Origin: Bradymonas sp963697525
GTDB lineage: Bacteria; Myxococcota_A; Bradymonadia; Bradymonadales; Bradymonadaceae
Direction: 5' to 3'
DNA: 64,000 bases
Assembly: GCA_963697525.1 (NCBI GenBank)
Contig: OY969087.1
Coordinates: 1,550,001 to 1,614,000, forward strand
Each line of letters begins with the position of its first letter. The stretch's first letter is position 1. A model generated the notes under the pieces. That model did not search any database and was not told the DNA's origin. It worked only from the letters and a program-made list of their open reading frames with translations. Shown here one piece after another: positions 1 to 9,541 of this stretch. Position numbers and translations under genes: made by a program.

Positions 1-2187
1 GGGCAGCGCGAAATCGCCCAAAAAGCAGTCGAGTTTGTTTCGCAGTCTTACGCCCGTCGTGCCTATCTCATCCCCGGCAAGATCACGGCCCCGGATTTTA
101 CCATCCGCACCCACGCCAAGACGCTGCCCACTCTGCCCGTCGAGCTGACCTGGTACGGGATCAATTTAAGCCACTACAACATATTCAACCCGTTCGCTAA
201 GGGCGTGGACATTGGTGGCGCCTGGGACCGAGCCTTACCGGGGGCGAATTATGCACCCCAAAACGTGCACGCGACGGTCTATCTCCAGCCAATGAGCGCT
301 CACACGTTTGGAGGCACGAATTTGAGGATCTTGGGACCGAAGTATCAGGTCGGTGAAATTCCTCTCGCCGATCCCAACCCCAACGGACGCACCCAAACGG
401 CGAATCTGCCGATCAAAGGAACGCTGGCGGGCAAGCTTGCGAAGGAGACCTACGAGAGCGACGACGGCGGCTTCACCTTCAACAACAGCGGACTGTTCAA
501 ATTGTTTTATTGCATTGAGTCTGACCCTGGGGGGCACGGCAAACGCTACGACTTGCCATCGAATTACCGAAGCGAGGTCGAGCGCGTCACGGGGATCGAT
601 GAAGATTTCGCCGCCCAAAGTGAGCCGAGGCCCACCTACTCGCTGATGTTTTACACGCCCCGCCACCAAGACGATCCTTACGGGACCCTTCAAGACAACT
701 GCTATTATCGGACAGATCCGCTGCAGGTGACGGTAGACCGTTATGCCTCGCCACTCGAGCCGATCGCGTCGACGGGACTTGGCGGCAGCACCCACAGCAG
801 AGCGACGGGCGATGACAGCATGGGGGCAACCAATGACAATGACTCCCAGGTTGATTGCCAGGGGCAGGCTGCAGACGATTGCGTGGAGGCGGTCGACGGT
901 GCCAACCGCACAAGCGGCGAAAGTGGCCGGTCGACCTATGATGTCAACAGCGAACTGGCCCGAAAGCCCGGCGACCATGCCTCGGCGACTATGACCGCCG
1001 AGCTGCTCGGCTACCAACTCATCGATCCCGCCGATCCCGAGTCGGACTCGGTGTCCTACCCCAGCGACGCGCAGAGCGCCTCGTCCAACCCGGTTACCGT
1101 CAGCGTGGAGCCCGATTGGGACGGCATTCGCGCCAAACTTCAAACCGCGGCCGAGGGCACGCCGGTAGAATGGAATACCGGTAAGTACGCCGGCCAGATG
1201 GGGCTGGGCGTGGGATGGGGATTCAAGTGGCTGTGGGGAACGCCCCCGGTTTCACTTCTCGTGACGCTGTCGATGACCGCGGGCGCGTCCGCGTCGGTCA
1301 GCGCCGAATTTCAATTCGCGCCCAACGACGAGCAAAAATACCCCTGCCTGGGGACCGATCCGTGTTACGAGTTCCATAGCGATGCGCTCAGCTTTGGCGA
1401 CGCCGCCAGCACCTGTAACAAACAGGGCGGACGCCTCGGCCAGTTGGGCAGCTCGACGGAGGCCGCGGCGGTCAAAAGCGCGAGGGGCTCGAGCAAAGTC
1501 TGGTTGGGCGCTCAATTGGCCTACTATAATCCCAAACGTCAGTGCGAAGAGAATTTCAACGAGTCGCAATGCACTCCGACGAGCCGTACCGAGTTCAGGT
1601 GGCTGTCGGACTCTGAGGCCTTGGCCTCCACCGAGGGAACGGCCGAGCCCACCTACTACGCCAATCACCTCTTCGAAACCACCAAGACCGGTCTGAAAAC
1701 GCTGTATCCCGAAGACGCCGCGGTGGCATATAAGGCCGATGGCAGCCTGGATGCGTTGAAAACCGACCACAAGCTTCCGTATGTCTGTGTGTACAAGCCG
1801 GCTGCCAGGGATCAGTTTTTGCGCTGGCAACTGTCGCTGAACGTTGGGGCGACGGCCGGCATCAACCTGACGGGCTGCACTCCGACGGATAACCCCGGGT
1901 TCTGCCTGTCTGCTGGCCTCAACGTCATCGCCCTCAGCGTCAAGTGGGTCTACGAGAATGTGTACCACTGGTTGTCACACGCCGGTGAGAACCATCCCTT
2001 CACCCGCCGAGGCACCACCCATGTCTCCGTGCCCTGGTCGCTCAAGCTTTTCGAGGGCTCGGTCGACGCTTCCGTCAACTTCCTGTGGTTCTCCACGAGC
2101 TGGAATCTGCTCACCTATGACGGCGTCACCGCCGCTGAAGGAAAGCTGCTCGACTCCACCACCCCCGTATTCCAGAGTCTACAATGA
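1..2187 (+). CDS. C-type-lectin-like domain surface protein, 5' end outside window
   Basis: The reading frame is open from base 1, so the true start lies upstream and the GTG at 205 is only internal. About 728 codons are visible. A C-type-lectin-like segment lies at roughly visible residues 450-600: it starts near PCYEFHSDALSFGDA, has the WLGAQL and FRWLSDSEAL core strands and ends with LPYVCVYK, with paired cysteines. Such domains bind carbohydrate or protein and are usually exported. The rest is Thr/Ser/Asp-rich with no recognised family. The stop overlaps the next start (ATGA), so this is the first visible gene of a three-gene operon with a HEAT protein and a lipoprotein. Ligand unknown; the domain call is from motif reading only. 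Confidence 0.7.
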   Translation, partial: GQREIAQKAVEFVSQSYARRAYLIPGKITAPDFTIRTHAKTLPTLPVELTWYGINLSHYNIFNPFAKGVDIGGAWDRALPGANYAPQNVHATVYLQPMSAHTFGGTNLRILGPKYQVGEIPLADPNPNGRTQTANLPIKGTLAGKLAKETYESDDGGFTFNNSGLFKLFYCIESDPGGHGKRYDLPSNYRSEVERVTGIDEDFAAQSEPRPTYSLMFYTPRHQDDPYGTLQDNCYYRTDPLQVTVDRYASPLEPIASTGLGGSTHSRATGDDSMGATNDNDSQVDCQGQAADDCVEAVDGANRTSGESGRSTYDVNSELARKPGDHASATMTAELLGYQLIDPADPESDSVSYPSDAQSASSNPVTVSVEPDWDGIRAKLQTAAEGTPVEWNTGKYAGQMGLGVGWGFKWLWGTPPVSLLVTLSMTAGASASVSAEFQFAPNDEQKYPCLGTDPCYEFHSDALSFGDAASTCNKQGGRLGQLGSSTEAAAVKSARGSSKVWLGAQLAYYNPKRQCEENFNESQCTPTSRTEFRWLSDSEALASTEGTAEPTYYANHLFETTKTGLKTLYPEDAAVAYKADGSLDALKTDHKLPYVCVYKPAARDQFLRWQLSLNVGATAGINLTGCTPTDNPGFCLSAGLNVIALSVKWVYENVYHWLSHAGENHPFTRRGTTHVSVPWSLKLFEGSVDASVNFLWFSTSWNLLTYDGVTAAEGKLLDSTTPVFQSLQ

Positions 2188-4299
2188 CGACCTATCAAAC
2201 CAAATGGCTCGCCGCATTGGGCGGCGCGGTAGTCTGTGCGGGAGGGGTGGGCATGTGGCTCCACGTGCACGGCGCGTCGGCCCCTGGCGAGGCGCGTTCC
2301 CCCCGGAAGATGACCCCCGTCGTGTCTCAGCGCGACGAGGTCCCTACCAAGCGTCTTCGTGACGGCGGTTGTGCGTTCCGCCCCGGCGAGGGGCTGGCCT
2401 ACGACCTGAGGACCACCGACCGCGCGTCGCTCGATTTGAGCAAGCTGCCCGGTCAGGCGGCGACGACGTCCGACACCGACATTCGCTCGACGACCACCGC
2501 GCGTCTGGAGCTTCGCGCCGTATCGACCGACCCGCAGGGAAGCGTCCTGGTGGGGCGTTTCGCCCGCGTCGATGCTGGTCGGGTCTACTATGACGCGAAG
2601 CTTCGTCAGCCCTTCTTGGTGCGCATCGGCCCGCGATGTTCCATCGACGCCTTCGCCCACCACAAGGGGATGAACGAGGCCTACGCCCGCGTCCAACAGT
2701 CGATTTTGTATGAGCTCGGGTGGACGTGGCCTTCCCAAGACAAGACCAGCGTCAAAGGCCACGATGCTCTCGGGGACGTTCGTGGCGCACGTCACCAGCG
2801 CCAAGCGCCACGGAGCCCTATGGGTCGAGCAGCACATGACCTCCTTCGAACCGTGGGTGCGCGGTCCGGCGGTGGCGACCAAATTGCTGAACAACCACCA
2901 GCGCGTGCGCCCGGGCACGGTCTCCTGGTTCGAGGAGTTTCACTCCCACGCCTCCCTAACCGGCGCGCGCTCCAGCCTGACGCACGGCACCACGGCGGAG
3001 TATGTGGGCTCGCATACGCCTTCACTCGAGCACGTGTCCACCAACGAGCGCGACTACGTCTGGGTCGATCTGCTGCCCCAGAAGCTTGCGCTGCACGAGG
3101 AAAAGCCGCCCTCGAAGGCCGAGCTGGCCAAGCTGGCCGCCGCGCGTCGGCTGACCACCGACCAGGCCGTCGAACAATACGTCCAGCGCGTCCACAACAA
3201 GCTGGGCATCCAGGACACCTGGCCGCCGCTCGAGACCTACCTGGAGGCCAAGCCCGAGGCGGCCAAAGAGCTCGTCGACAAGATGAGGCGCGGCGACGTG
3301 CCGCCCGAGGCGACCATGGGTATGTATGTCGCGCTGGGAAACGCCCACACGCCCCAGGCCAAGGCGGCGCTCGAGGGCATCATGAACAACCCGGCGGCGC
3401 CGGTGTTCGAGCGCAGCCGGGCGATCGTCTCGCTCATCGACCGCGACGACGAAGGTGTCGACCTGGCCAATACCCTGGCACAGATGTCCCAGGCGCTGGT
3501 CGACCACCACTCCAAGGGCGCGCGCATCCTGGGCCGCCAATCCCTGCTGGCGCTGGGGGCGATGTCCGGGCGCAAACCGGACAACGCCGAGGTCAAGGAC
3601 GTCGCCGAGCGCACGATCACCTCGTCGCTCGAGCAGACCCGCGACAAGAACGCGCTGTATAAGCGGCCGGTATACGGGGCCATCGCCAACGTCGGCGATC
3701 CCAAGATGCTCCGCCTGGTCGCCGACATCCCCGACAACCCCGACCCGGACGTGCGCCGGGCGGCGGCCATCGTGTTTCGGCGCATGCCGCCCAAGGCGTC
3801 GGCGGACTTCGCCGCGCGCTGGCTGGCCAAGGAGACCGACGCCAGCGTCCTGCGAAAGCTGTGGCATACCATCGAGCTGCAGACCTACGACGCTCGCCAG
3901 ATGACCACCCCGGACGTGCTGCGCTACGCGGTGCGCGATCTTCGCAAAAAGCCGGGCCCGATCACCCGAAAGGCGCTCATCCGGCTGCTATGCCGCGCCA
4001 AAGACGCCATGCCCGATGCCAAATTGGGCATCGAGGACGCCTTCGCCGAACTCATCCCCTGGGAACTCAAACAGAAGAGCGGCTTCTACCACATGATGAG
4101 CCCGTATATCGACCCCGAGCGCCTGCAGCAGATCTATCGCGATGCGACGCCCGCGGAGACGCCCGATTCCGGCACAAAGGCCGCGCCGACGGCGACCGAT
4201 GACAACGATGATGCCAAGGTGCCCCTGCCGGGCAGTGTGGGGCCGGCGAGTCCCGCTGCCGGTGGTTTCGCCACTGGCAATGGAGGGTCCGACCGATGA
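2184..4299 (+). CDS. HEAT-repeat protein with N-terminal signal anchor, interrupted by a +1 frameshift
   Basis: Translation starts at ATG 2184, overlapping the upstream stop by 4 bases. Residues 7-25 form a hydrophobic signal anchor. The N-terminal part (CAFRPGEGLAYDLRTT onward) is beta-rich and distantly resembles vitellogenin/lipovitellin N-termini, a weak suggestion. Coding potential leaves this frame near 2775 and continues one base later as TFVAHVTSAKRHG, running through helical HEAT-like repeats (for example VRRAAAIVFRRMP) to the stop at 4299. One extra G in the GGGG run at 2772-2775 would explain the shift; removing it gives a continuous protein of about 704 residues. Without correction the first frame reads out of phase until 3662. 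Either an assembly error or a recent mutation. Role unknown; probably partners its two operon neighbours at the cell surface. Confidence 0.7.
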
Positions 4300-4862
4300 G
4301 ACGACTCTGGATGATTGCATTCGTCGCCGCGTCTTGCGCCTCGCTGGCGGCCTGCAGTGACGACAACAGCGGCAATACCGGGTCCAACGCTGGGCCACCC
4401 GATGCCTCCGCACGCCAACTGCCCCCGATGGGGCCGCCGGCGGCCGACGCGAGTTTTGATGCACCGCCGTCGCCTCCCGAGCACGACGTGCGAGACCCCA
4501 ACCTGCAGCCCGAGGACCCGGGTTGTTGTCCGGTCGACTTTGCGCTGGCCCCACGCCACCCCGACCAGGTGCAAAAGGTCGTGCTGCGCGGCAGCGCCGC
4601 TCCCCTCATCCGAGTCGACGGCTACGAACTCGATGAGGACAACGGCGTGTGGAGTACGCAGGTGTGCATGCCGCCCGATTATCAGGGGACCTATCACTAC
4701 GAGGTGAGCCTGCCGTCGACCGGCGACGAGCCCTTCGTCGCCATCATGTACAACCCCTACGTCACCACCACGGAGCGTGACGGCGATGTCGTCAACGAGT
4801 GGACACCCGCCGCCGACTGCGACTCGCTGGACGCTGCGGTTCATTCGAAGACGTCTGATTGA
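4296..4862 (+). CDS. small lipoprotein
   Basis: This 188-residue protein starts with an ATG that overlaps the previous stop. It begins MRRLWMIAFVAASCASLAAC, a lipoprotein signal peptide with lipobox LAAC, so the mature N-terminus is the cysteine near residue 20. An acidic, Pro/Ser-rich linker follows, then a compact domain from about residue 70 with DPGCCPVDFAL and a late Cys (AADCDSLD). No family recognised. Co-translation with the HEAT and lectin-like proteins suggests a shared surface complex (inference). Confidence 0.75.
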   Translation: MRRLWMIAFVAASCASLAACSDDNSGNTGSNAGPPDASARQLPPMGPPAADASFDAPPSPPEHDVRDPNLQPEDPGCCPVDFALAPRHPDQVQKVVLRGSAAPLIRVDGYELDEDNGVWSTQVCMPPDYQGTYHYEVSLPSTGDEPFVAIMYNPYVTTTERDGDVVNEWTPAADCDSLDAAVHSKTSD

Positions 4863-4905
4863 GCAGGCCGTGGTGAGGATCTCCTAGCAGTCGCCGCGTG
4901 GTAGC

Positions 4906-5484
4906 TCACTGCTTGCTCATCGAGAAAAGTCCGCTGGTTTCGGCGGTATTGGTGCGTTTTCCGCCGGCGAATTCGTCGACATAGCCATTGTCGCAGGACT
5001 GCGTCTCGTCGCAATCAATGCCCAGACCAACACCGTCGTCTGACTTGATGTCGAAGTGGAGGTTGTCCAGCGTGACGCCGTACGCCTCGGCCGTGCCCTC
5101 GAGCTTGGCGCCGTCATAGCGGCCGTCCGACGTGGTCAGCCGCCCAACGACGGGCATGGCGGATACGTCGAGTTGCGTGCAGGCATCAGCCGACTGGATG
5201 AAGTCGCGTTCACGGGTGCCACAGAGACCCTGATGGCGCGTCCTCATGAGGGGTTGGCTGCGCAACTGCTGGGCGGCCGTGGTGGTGGGGCGCTCGACCA
5301 CCAGTTGAAAATCCGTCTCTCCGCCGGATGGGTAAGCCAGGCGGCCCGACCAGGTGCCCACCGTCCAGTCGGCCATCTGCGCCTCATCGAATTGAAAATC
5401 GGGCCGGGTCTGGTCGCCGCAGCCCCACAGCGGGTTGATCAGAAACGCGATGATGAGAAAGCACACGCTCGAGAAGTATTTCAA
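4906..5484 (-). CDS. lipoprotein of unknown function
   Basis: I place the start at TTG 5484 (192 residues) because a GAGGGGG ribosome-binding site lies just upstream and the signal peptide starts there (LKYFSSVCFLIIAFLINPLW followed by GC). An ATG at 5553 in frame would add an unlikely 23-residue polar leader. The mature protein opens with Cys and contains WTVGTWSGRLAYPSGGETDF, typical of a beta-sandwich or lipocalin-like strand. Cysteines occur in pairs later (LCGTRER, ACTQLD, DCDETQSC). It converges with the upstream operon and is separated from it by 43 bases. No family recognised. Confidence 0.65.
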   Translation of the reverse strand: MKYFSSVCFLIIAFLINPLWGCGDQTRPDFQFDEAQMADWTVGTWSGRLAYPSGGETDFQLVVERPTTTAAQQLRSQPLMRTRHQGLCGTRERDFIQSADACTQLDVSAMPVVGRLTTSDGRYDGAKLEGTAEAYGVTLDNLHFDIKSDDGVGLGIDCDETQSCDNGYVDEFAGGKRTNTAETSGLFSMSKQ

Positions 5485-5863
5485 GTCGTCCCCCTCGGGG
5501 AGTTGATGGGAAGTAGCACGTTCAACTGTGCCCGTTTTCGATACTCGTTTCAACTGCGTGTACCGGTGGGGGGCGTGGTCCTGTAATCGGGGGCTTCGAG
5601 GCGTGGAGGCACGTGGCTCTGGAGGCAGGGAGACCCCAGCGGCCTCGCGCCGCTGGTGACTCCGGGGGCGCAGGAGGCGGCGAGCCGCCCTGGTTTGAAG
5701 CGTGGACTCGAGCCGTGCCTCGAGCAGACATCGAAACGCCCGGCGCGTTGCCGCGGTCCCCAGATCCCCGTGAATCTCCGTTCACTCTTGCCCAATCGGC
5801 GGACATTTCTTAGGTTATCCGCGTCATGTAAGTGAGTACTAACCCACACAACGGAGCAAGACG
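5485..5863. other. intergenic region between divergent genes
   Basis: About 380 bases with no convincing gene. Short open frames here lack ribosome-binding sites and are GC-driven. It must hold the promoter of the minus-strand lipoprotein and that of the thiolase. A GGAG ribosome-binding site sits about 10 bases before the thiolase ATG. I could not assign reliable -35/-10 boxes. Confidence 0.5.
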
Positions 5864-7024
5864 ATGACTGACGCGTATATTCTTGGCGCTAAGCGCACCG
5901 CGATCGGCAAGCGCGGCGGTGCGCTGTCGGCGACACGGCCCGACGACATGGCGGGCGCGCTGCTCAAAGGGATGGTGGAGGAACTCGACCTGGATCCGGC
6001 CGAGGTCGAGGACGTCATCATGGGCTGCGTGACCCAGCTCGACGAGCAGGGCATCAACATCGGGCGCGTGGCCGCGCTGATCGCCGGGTTTCCGGTGACC
6101 GCCTGTGGCACCACCGTCAACCGCATGTGCGGCTCGAGCCTGCAGGCGACCAACTTCGCCGCGCAGGCGGTGATGAGCGGGATGCACGATCTGGTCATCG
6201 GGGCGGGCGTCGAGTCGATGAGCCGGGTGCCGATGGGCTCGGATATGGGCGCGTTGAGCGACCATCTGACCGACAATTACGACATCATCAGCCAGGGCGT
6301 GAGCGCCGAGCTCATCGCCGAAAAGTGGGGGCTGAGCAAGGAAGACCTGCATAAGCTCGCGCTGGAGTCGCACCGGCGCGCGCTGCACGCCATCGACGAG
6401 GGGCGCTTCGAGCGCGAGGTGCTGCCGCTCGAGATCACCGCGCCCGACGGCGGGCGGGTGACCTTCGAGACCGACGAGGGTCCGCGGCGCGGGACCACGC
6501 TCGAGAAGATGGCCAAGCTCAAGACGCCGTTCAAAGACAACGGCGTGGTCACGGCCGCGGCGGCCAGCCAGATCTCCGACGGCGCCGCCGCCGTGCTGGT
6601 GGGCTCGAAAGACAAGGCCGACGAGTTGGGCCTTACGCCCCGGGCGCGCTTCAAGGCGATGGCCCTGGCCGGCGTCGACCCGACGATCATGCTGACCGGC
6701 CCGATCCCGGCGACGCGCAAAGTGCTCGACAAGGCCGGGCTGACCCTCGACGACATCGGTGTCTTCGAGGTCAACGAGGCCTTCGCCCCCGTCGTGCTCG
6801 CCTGGGCCCACGAGATGAGCCCCGACGACCCGCAGGCGATCTTGCGGCGCACCAACGTCAACGGCGGCGCCATGGCGCTGGGCCACCCGCTGGGCTGCTC
6901 GGGCGCGCGCCTGCTGGTGACGCTGCTGCACGAGATGGAGCGCCAGGACGTGCGCTACGGGTTGGCGACGCTGTGCATCGGCTTTGGGCAGGCGGTGGCG
7001 ACGGTGATCGAGCGCGACGTGTAG
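5864..7024 (+). CDS. thiolase (acetyl-CoA C-acyltransferase family)
   Basis: A 386-residue protein of normal thiolase length. It carries the three catalytic signatures: Cys89 in NRMCGSS (acyl-enzyme nucleophile), His341 in GHPLG, and Cys371 in LCIGFGQ. The VNEAFAPVV and GGAMALGHPLGCSGAR segments are classical. The enzyme makes or cleaves a C-C bond between acyl-CoA and acetyl-CoA in the cytoplasm. The downstream gene encodes an SDR-SCP2-MaoC fusion, so together they supply hydratase, dehydrogenase and thiolase steps of beta-oxidation or a related acyl-CoA pathway. Degradative versus biosynthetic direction cannot be told from sequence alone. Confidence 0.93.
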   Translation: MTDAYILGAKRTAIGKRGGALSATRPDDMAGALLKGMVEELDLDPAEVEDVIMGCVTQLDEQGINIGRVAALIAGFPVTACGTTVNRMCGSSLQATNFAAQAVMSGMHDLVIGAGVESMSRVPMGSDMGALSDHLTDNYDIISQGVSAELIAEKWGLSKEDLHKLALESHRRALHAIDEGRFEREVLPLEITAPDGGRVTFETDEGPRRGTTLEKMAKLKTPFKDNGVVTAAAASQISDGAAAVLVGSKDKADELGLTPRARFKAMALAGVDPTIMLTGPIPATRKVLDKAGLTLDDIGVFEVNEAFAPVVLAWAHEMSPDDPQAILRRTNVNGGAMALGHPLGCSGARLLVTLLHEMERQDVRYGLATLCIGFGQAVATVIERDV

Positions 7025-7111
7025 CCAAGCGCTTTTGGACGAGGACGAGACGTGCGGTGACCCTCCCGAGGGTGCGCCTCCTCGAGCGCGCCTTACGGCG
7101 CCTCGAGTTGG

Positions 7112-7180
7112 CTTACCCCCGGTCACGGTTTGGCTGGTAGCTCCGTTGGGCGCAATACCAAACCGTGACCGGGGGGTAAG
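7112..7180. repeat. long inverted repeat between thiolase and multifunctional enzyme genes
   Basis: The arm at 7112-7133 (starting CTTACCCCCGGTCACGG) is repeated inverted at 7158-7180 with a single extra G, around a 24-base loop. A second, weaker hairpin built on CTCGAG...CTCGAG lies just upstream at 7081-7107. There is no T tract, so it is not a standard Rho-independent terminator. It may be a palindromic interspersed element or an mRNA stabilising structure between the two acyl-CoA genes. Confidence 0.8.
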
Positions 7181-7276
7181 CGTAGCGGCTCGGGCCTTGG
7201 GCCCGGCCGTGAGCGCACCCCCGGAAGGGTTGCAGTGGCCAATATCTTGAGACGTAAATTTACCTAAGGAAAGCAA

Positions 7277-9385
7277 ATGGGACTTTTGGACGGAAAAGTA
7301 GTCGCGATCACCGGCGCGGGCGGCGGTCTGGGCCGGGCGCATGCGCTTCTGATGGCCAAAGAGGGCGCCAAGGTCGTGGTCAACGACCTGGGCGGCTCGG
7401 TCGATGGCAGCGGCGAGGGTCATAAATTCGCCGATAAGGTGGTCGCCGAGATCCAGGAGGCCGGCGGCGAGGCCGTGGCCAACTACGCCTCGGTTTCGGA
7501 GCCGGAGGGCGCGCAGTCGATCATCGACAGCGCCGTGGAGGCGTTCGGCCAGATCGACGTGGTCGTGAACAACGCCGGGATCTTGCGCGACAAGACGCTC
7601 GTCAAGATGACCGAAGAGATGTGGGACGCGGTCATCGCGGTACACCTCAAGGGGACGTTTCTGGTCACCCAGGCGGCGGTGCGCCAGATGATGAAGCAGG
7701 ACAAGGGCGGGCGCATCATCAATACGAGTTCGCTCGCCGGCCTGCTCGGCAACTTCGGCCAGACCAACTACGCCGCCGCCAAGGCGGGCATCGCCGGGAT
7801 CACCCGCACGGTGGCCATGGAGGGGCAGCGCTTCGGGATCACCGTCAACGCGATCGCGCCGGTGGCCAAGACGCGCATGACCGACGACATCGCCGCCGTG
7901 CCCGACGAGATGGAGCCCGAGGATGTCTCGCCGCTGGTGGCCTGGCTGGCCAGCGATCAGGCCAAAGACGTCACCGGGCGCATCTTTGGCGCCCACGGCT
8001 CGCACTACTTCGAGTACAAGATGCAGCGCACCCCGGGCGTCGACCTGGGCGGCGAGCGCTGGACGCCCGAGCTGGTCGGCGAGCGCCTCGACGAGATCGG
8101 CGCGCTTCCCAGCGCCGGCGGTGAGGCCGACAGCGAGTCGGCCAACCAGGTGCGCGCGCTGTTCGAGGCCCTTCCGGCGACGCTTCGCGCCGACAAAGCG
8201 GGGTCGTGGAAGGCGACCATCCAATTTGAGGTCGAGGGCACCGGTGCCTACACGATCCGCGTGGCCGACGGCCAGGCGAGCTTCGCCGACGGCCCCAGCG
8301 ACGAGCGCGACGGCAAGGTCACCTTCGACAGCTCCGACACGCTTTTGGCGCTGGCCAGCGGCAAGCTCAAGCCCGAGCAGGCGTTTATGGGCGGCAAGAT
8401 CGGCTCGGACAATATGGACATCTTGATGAAGTTCGCCAAGTTGTTCGACCTGGGCAAGGCGGCCGCGTCGCTGGCCGGCGAAGCCGACGAGGAGGTCGCG
8501 CCGGCCGAGGCGCCCGAGGGCTTGAACCGCGACATGCTCGGCACCAAGTACAAGGGGCCGTCGCGCTTTGTGAAAGCCGAGGAGATGGTCGCCTACGCCC
8601 GGGCGACCGAGGACGACAATCCCCAGTACGTCAACGTGGATCGCGACGGCGGCATCGTCGCACCTCCCTTGTTTACCCAGAAGCTGTTCCACGAGGTCAT
8701 GGGCGAGGCCATCACCGACGAGGCTTTGAACGCCGACCTGTTGCGCCTGGTCCACGGCGAGCAGGATATGCGCTTTCACCGCCCGCTCGAGCCGTGGGAT
8801 CTGGTGGCCGCGCGCGCCGAGATCGCCTCCATCGAGGACAAGTCCAGCGGCCAACTGCTGACGATCCGCCAGTGGTTGGTCTGCGAGGGCGAGGTGGTCA
8901 CCGAGTCGACCAGCGGGCTGTTCATCCGCGGGGCGGGAAGCGGCCAGAAGAGCGACGCCAACAAGGCCGCCGCCAACAAGGCGCCCGCCGACGAGCCCGC
9001 CCGCGAGATCGTCTACGAGGAGTCGCAACGGGTCGCCGAAGATCAGCCGGTGCGCTACGCCCAGGCCAGCGGCGACCACAACCCCATCCACACCGATCCC
9101 AACGTGGCCAAATCGGCCGGGCTTCCCAGCGTGATCTTGCACGGCATGTGCACCATGGCGTTTGCCGGCAAGGCGATCGTCGACGGGGTGTGTGGGGGCG
9201 ACTCGCGCCGGCTCAAGCGCCTAAAAGTGCGCTTCTCCAAGCCGGTGCTCCCCGAGCAGACGATCACCACCCGGGTGTGGAAGGAGCGCGCCGAAGGCGG
9301 CGTAGTCTACCTGGGCTTCGAAGCGGTCAACGACGACGGGCAGGTGGTGCTCAGCCACGGCCTCGCCGAGGTCGCCGCCGGGTGA
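7277..9385 (+). CDS. trifunctional acyl-CoA enzyme: SDR dehydrogenase - SCP2 - MaoC hydratase
   Basis: 702 residues with three modules. Residues 1-270 are a short-chain dehydrogenase like the (3R)-hydroxyacyl-CoA dehydrogenase of peroxisomal multifunctional enzyme 2: GAGGGLGRAHAL nucleotide loop, NNAGILRDK, Ser151/152, Tyr165 and Lys169. About 290-395 is an SCP2 sterol-carrier-like lipid-binding domain (AFMGGKIGSDNMDIL). About 420-702 is a double hot-dog MaoC hydratase with the hydratase-2 signature YAQASGDHNPIHTDP and ILHGM. It should hydrate trans-2-enoyl-CoA to the (3R)-hydroxyacyl-CoA and oxidise it to 3-ketoacyl-CoA, the substrate of the adjacent thiolase. Peroxisomal MFE-2 has the order SDR-hydratase-SCP2; here SCP2 sits in the middle. 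ATG 7277 follows an AAGGAAAG ribosome-binding site. Confidence 0.9.
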   Translation: MGLLDGKVVAITGAGGGLGRAHALLMAKEGAKVVVNDLGGSVDGSGEGHKFADKVVAEIQEAGGEAVANYASVSEPEGAQSIIDSAVEAFGQIDVVVNNAGILRDKTLVKMTEEMWDAVIAVHLKGTFLVTQAAVRQMMKQDKGGRIINTSSLAGLLGNFGQTNYAAAKAGIAGITRTVAMEGQRFGITVNAIAPVAKTRMTDDIAAVPDEMEPEDVSPLVAWLASDQAKDVTGRIFGAHGSHYFEYKMQRTPGVDLGGERWTPELVGERLDEIGALPSAGGEADSESANQVRALFEALPATLRADKAGSWKATIQFEVEGTGAYTIRVADGQASFADGPSDERDGKVTFDSSDTLLALASGKLKPEQAFMGGKIGSDNMDILMKFAKLFDLGKAAASLAGEADEEVAPAEAPEGLNRDMLGTKYKGPSRFVKAEEMVAYARATEDDNPQYVNVDRDGGIVAPPLFTQKLFHEVMGEAITDEALNADLLRLVHGEQDMRFHRPLEPWDLVAARAEIASIEDKSSGQLLTIRQWLVCEGEVVTESTSGLFIRGAGSGQKSDANKAAANKAPADEPAREIVYEESQRVAEDQPVRYAQASGDHNPIHTDPNVAKSAGLPSVILHGMCTMAFAGKAIVDGVCGGDSRRLKRLKVRFSKPVLPEQTITTRVWKERAEGGVVYLGFEAVNDDGQVVLSHGLAEVAAG

Positions 9386-9541
9386 ATTTTGACCCGTTGG
9401 CGTGGTGTCTAGGTTGAATGTGAGGCGAGGCTTGGCAGCAGCGGGCGGTCGGGAATACACGATTTGCTCGCTACTGTTGAGCCTGACGTGCTGATTTTCT
9501 ATACTGTTGGGTAGACTGACACCCACACAGCGAGGCCCACC

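Noticed and set aside
5810..9142. 1110-codon minus-strand open frame opposite the thiolase and multifunctional enzyme
   Set aside because: It is antisense to two well-supported enzymes, has His/Gly/Leu/Ala-biased composition from GC-rich third positions and no ribosome-binding site or domain.
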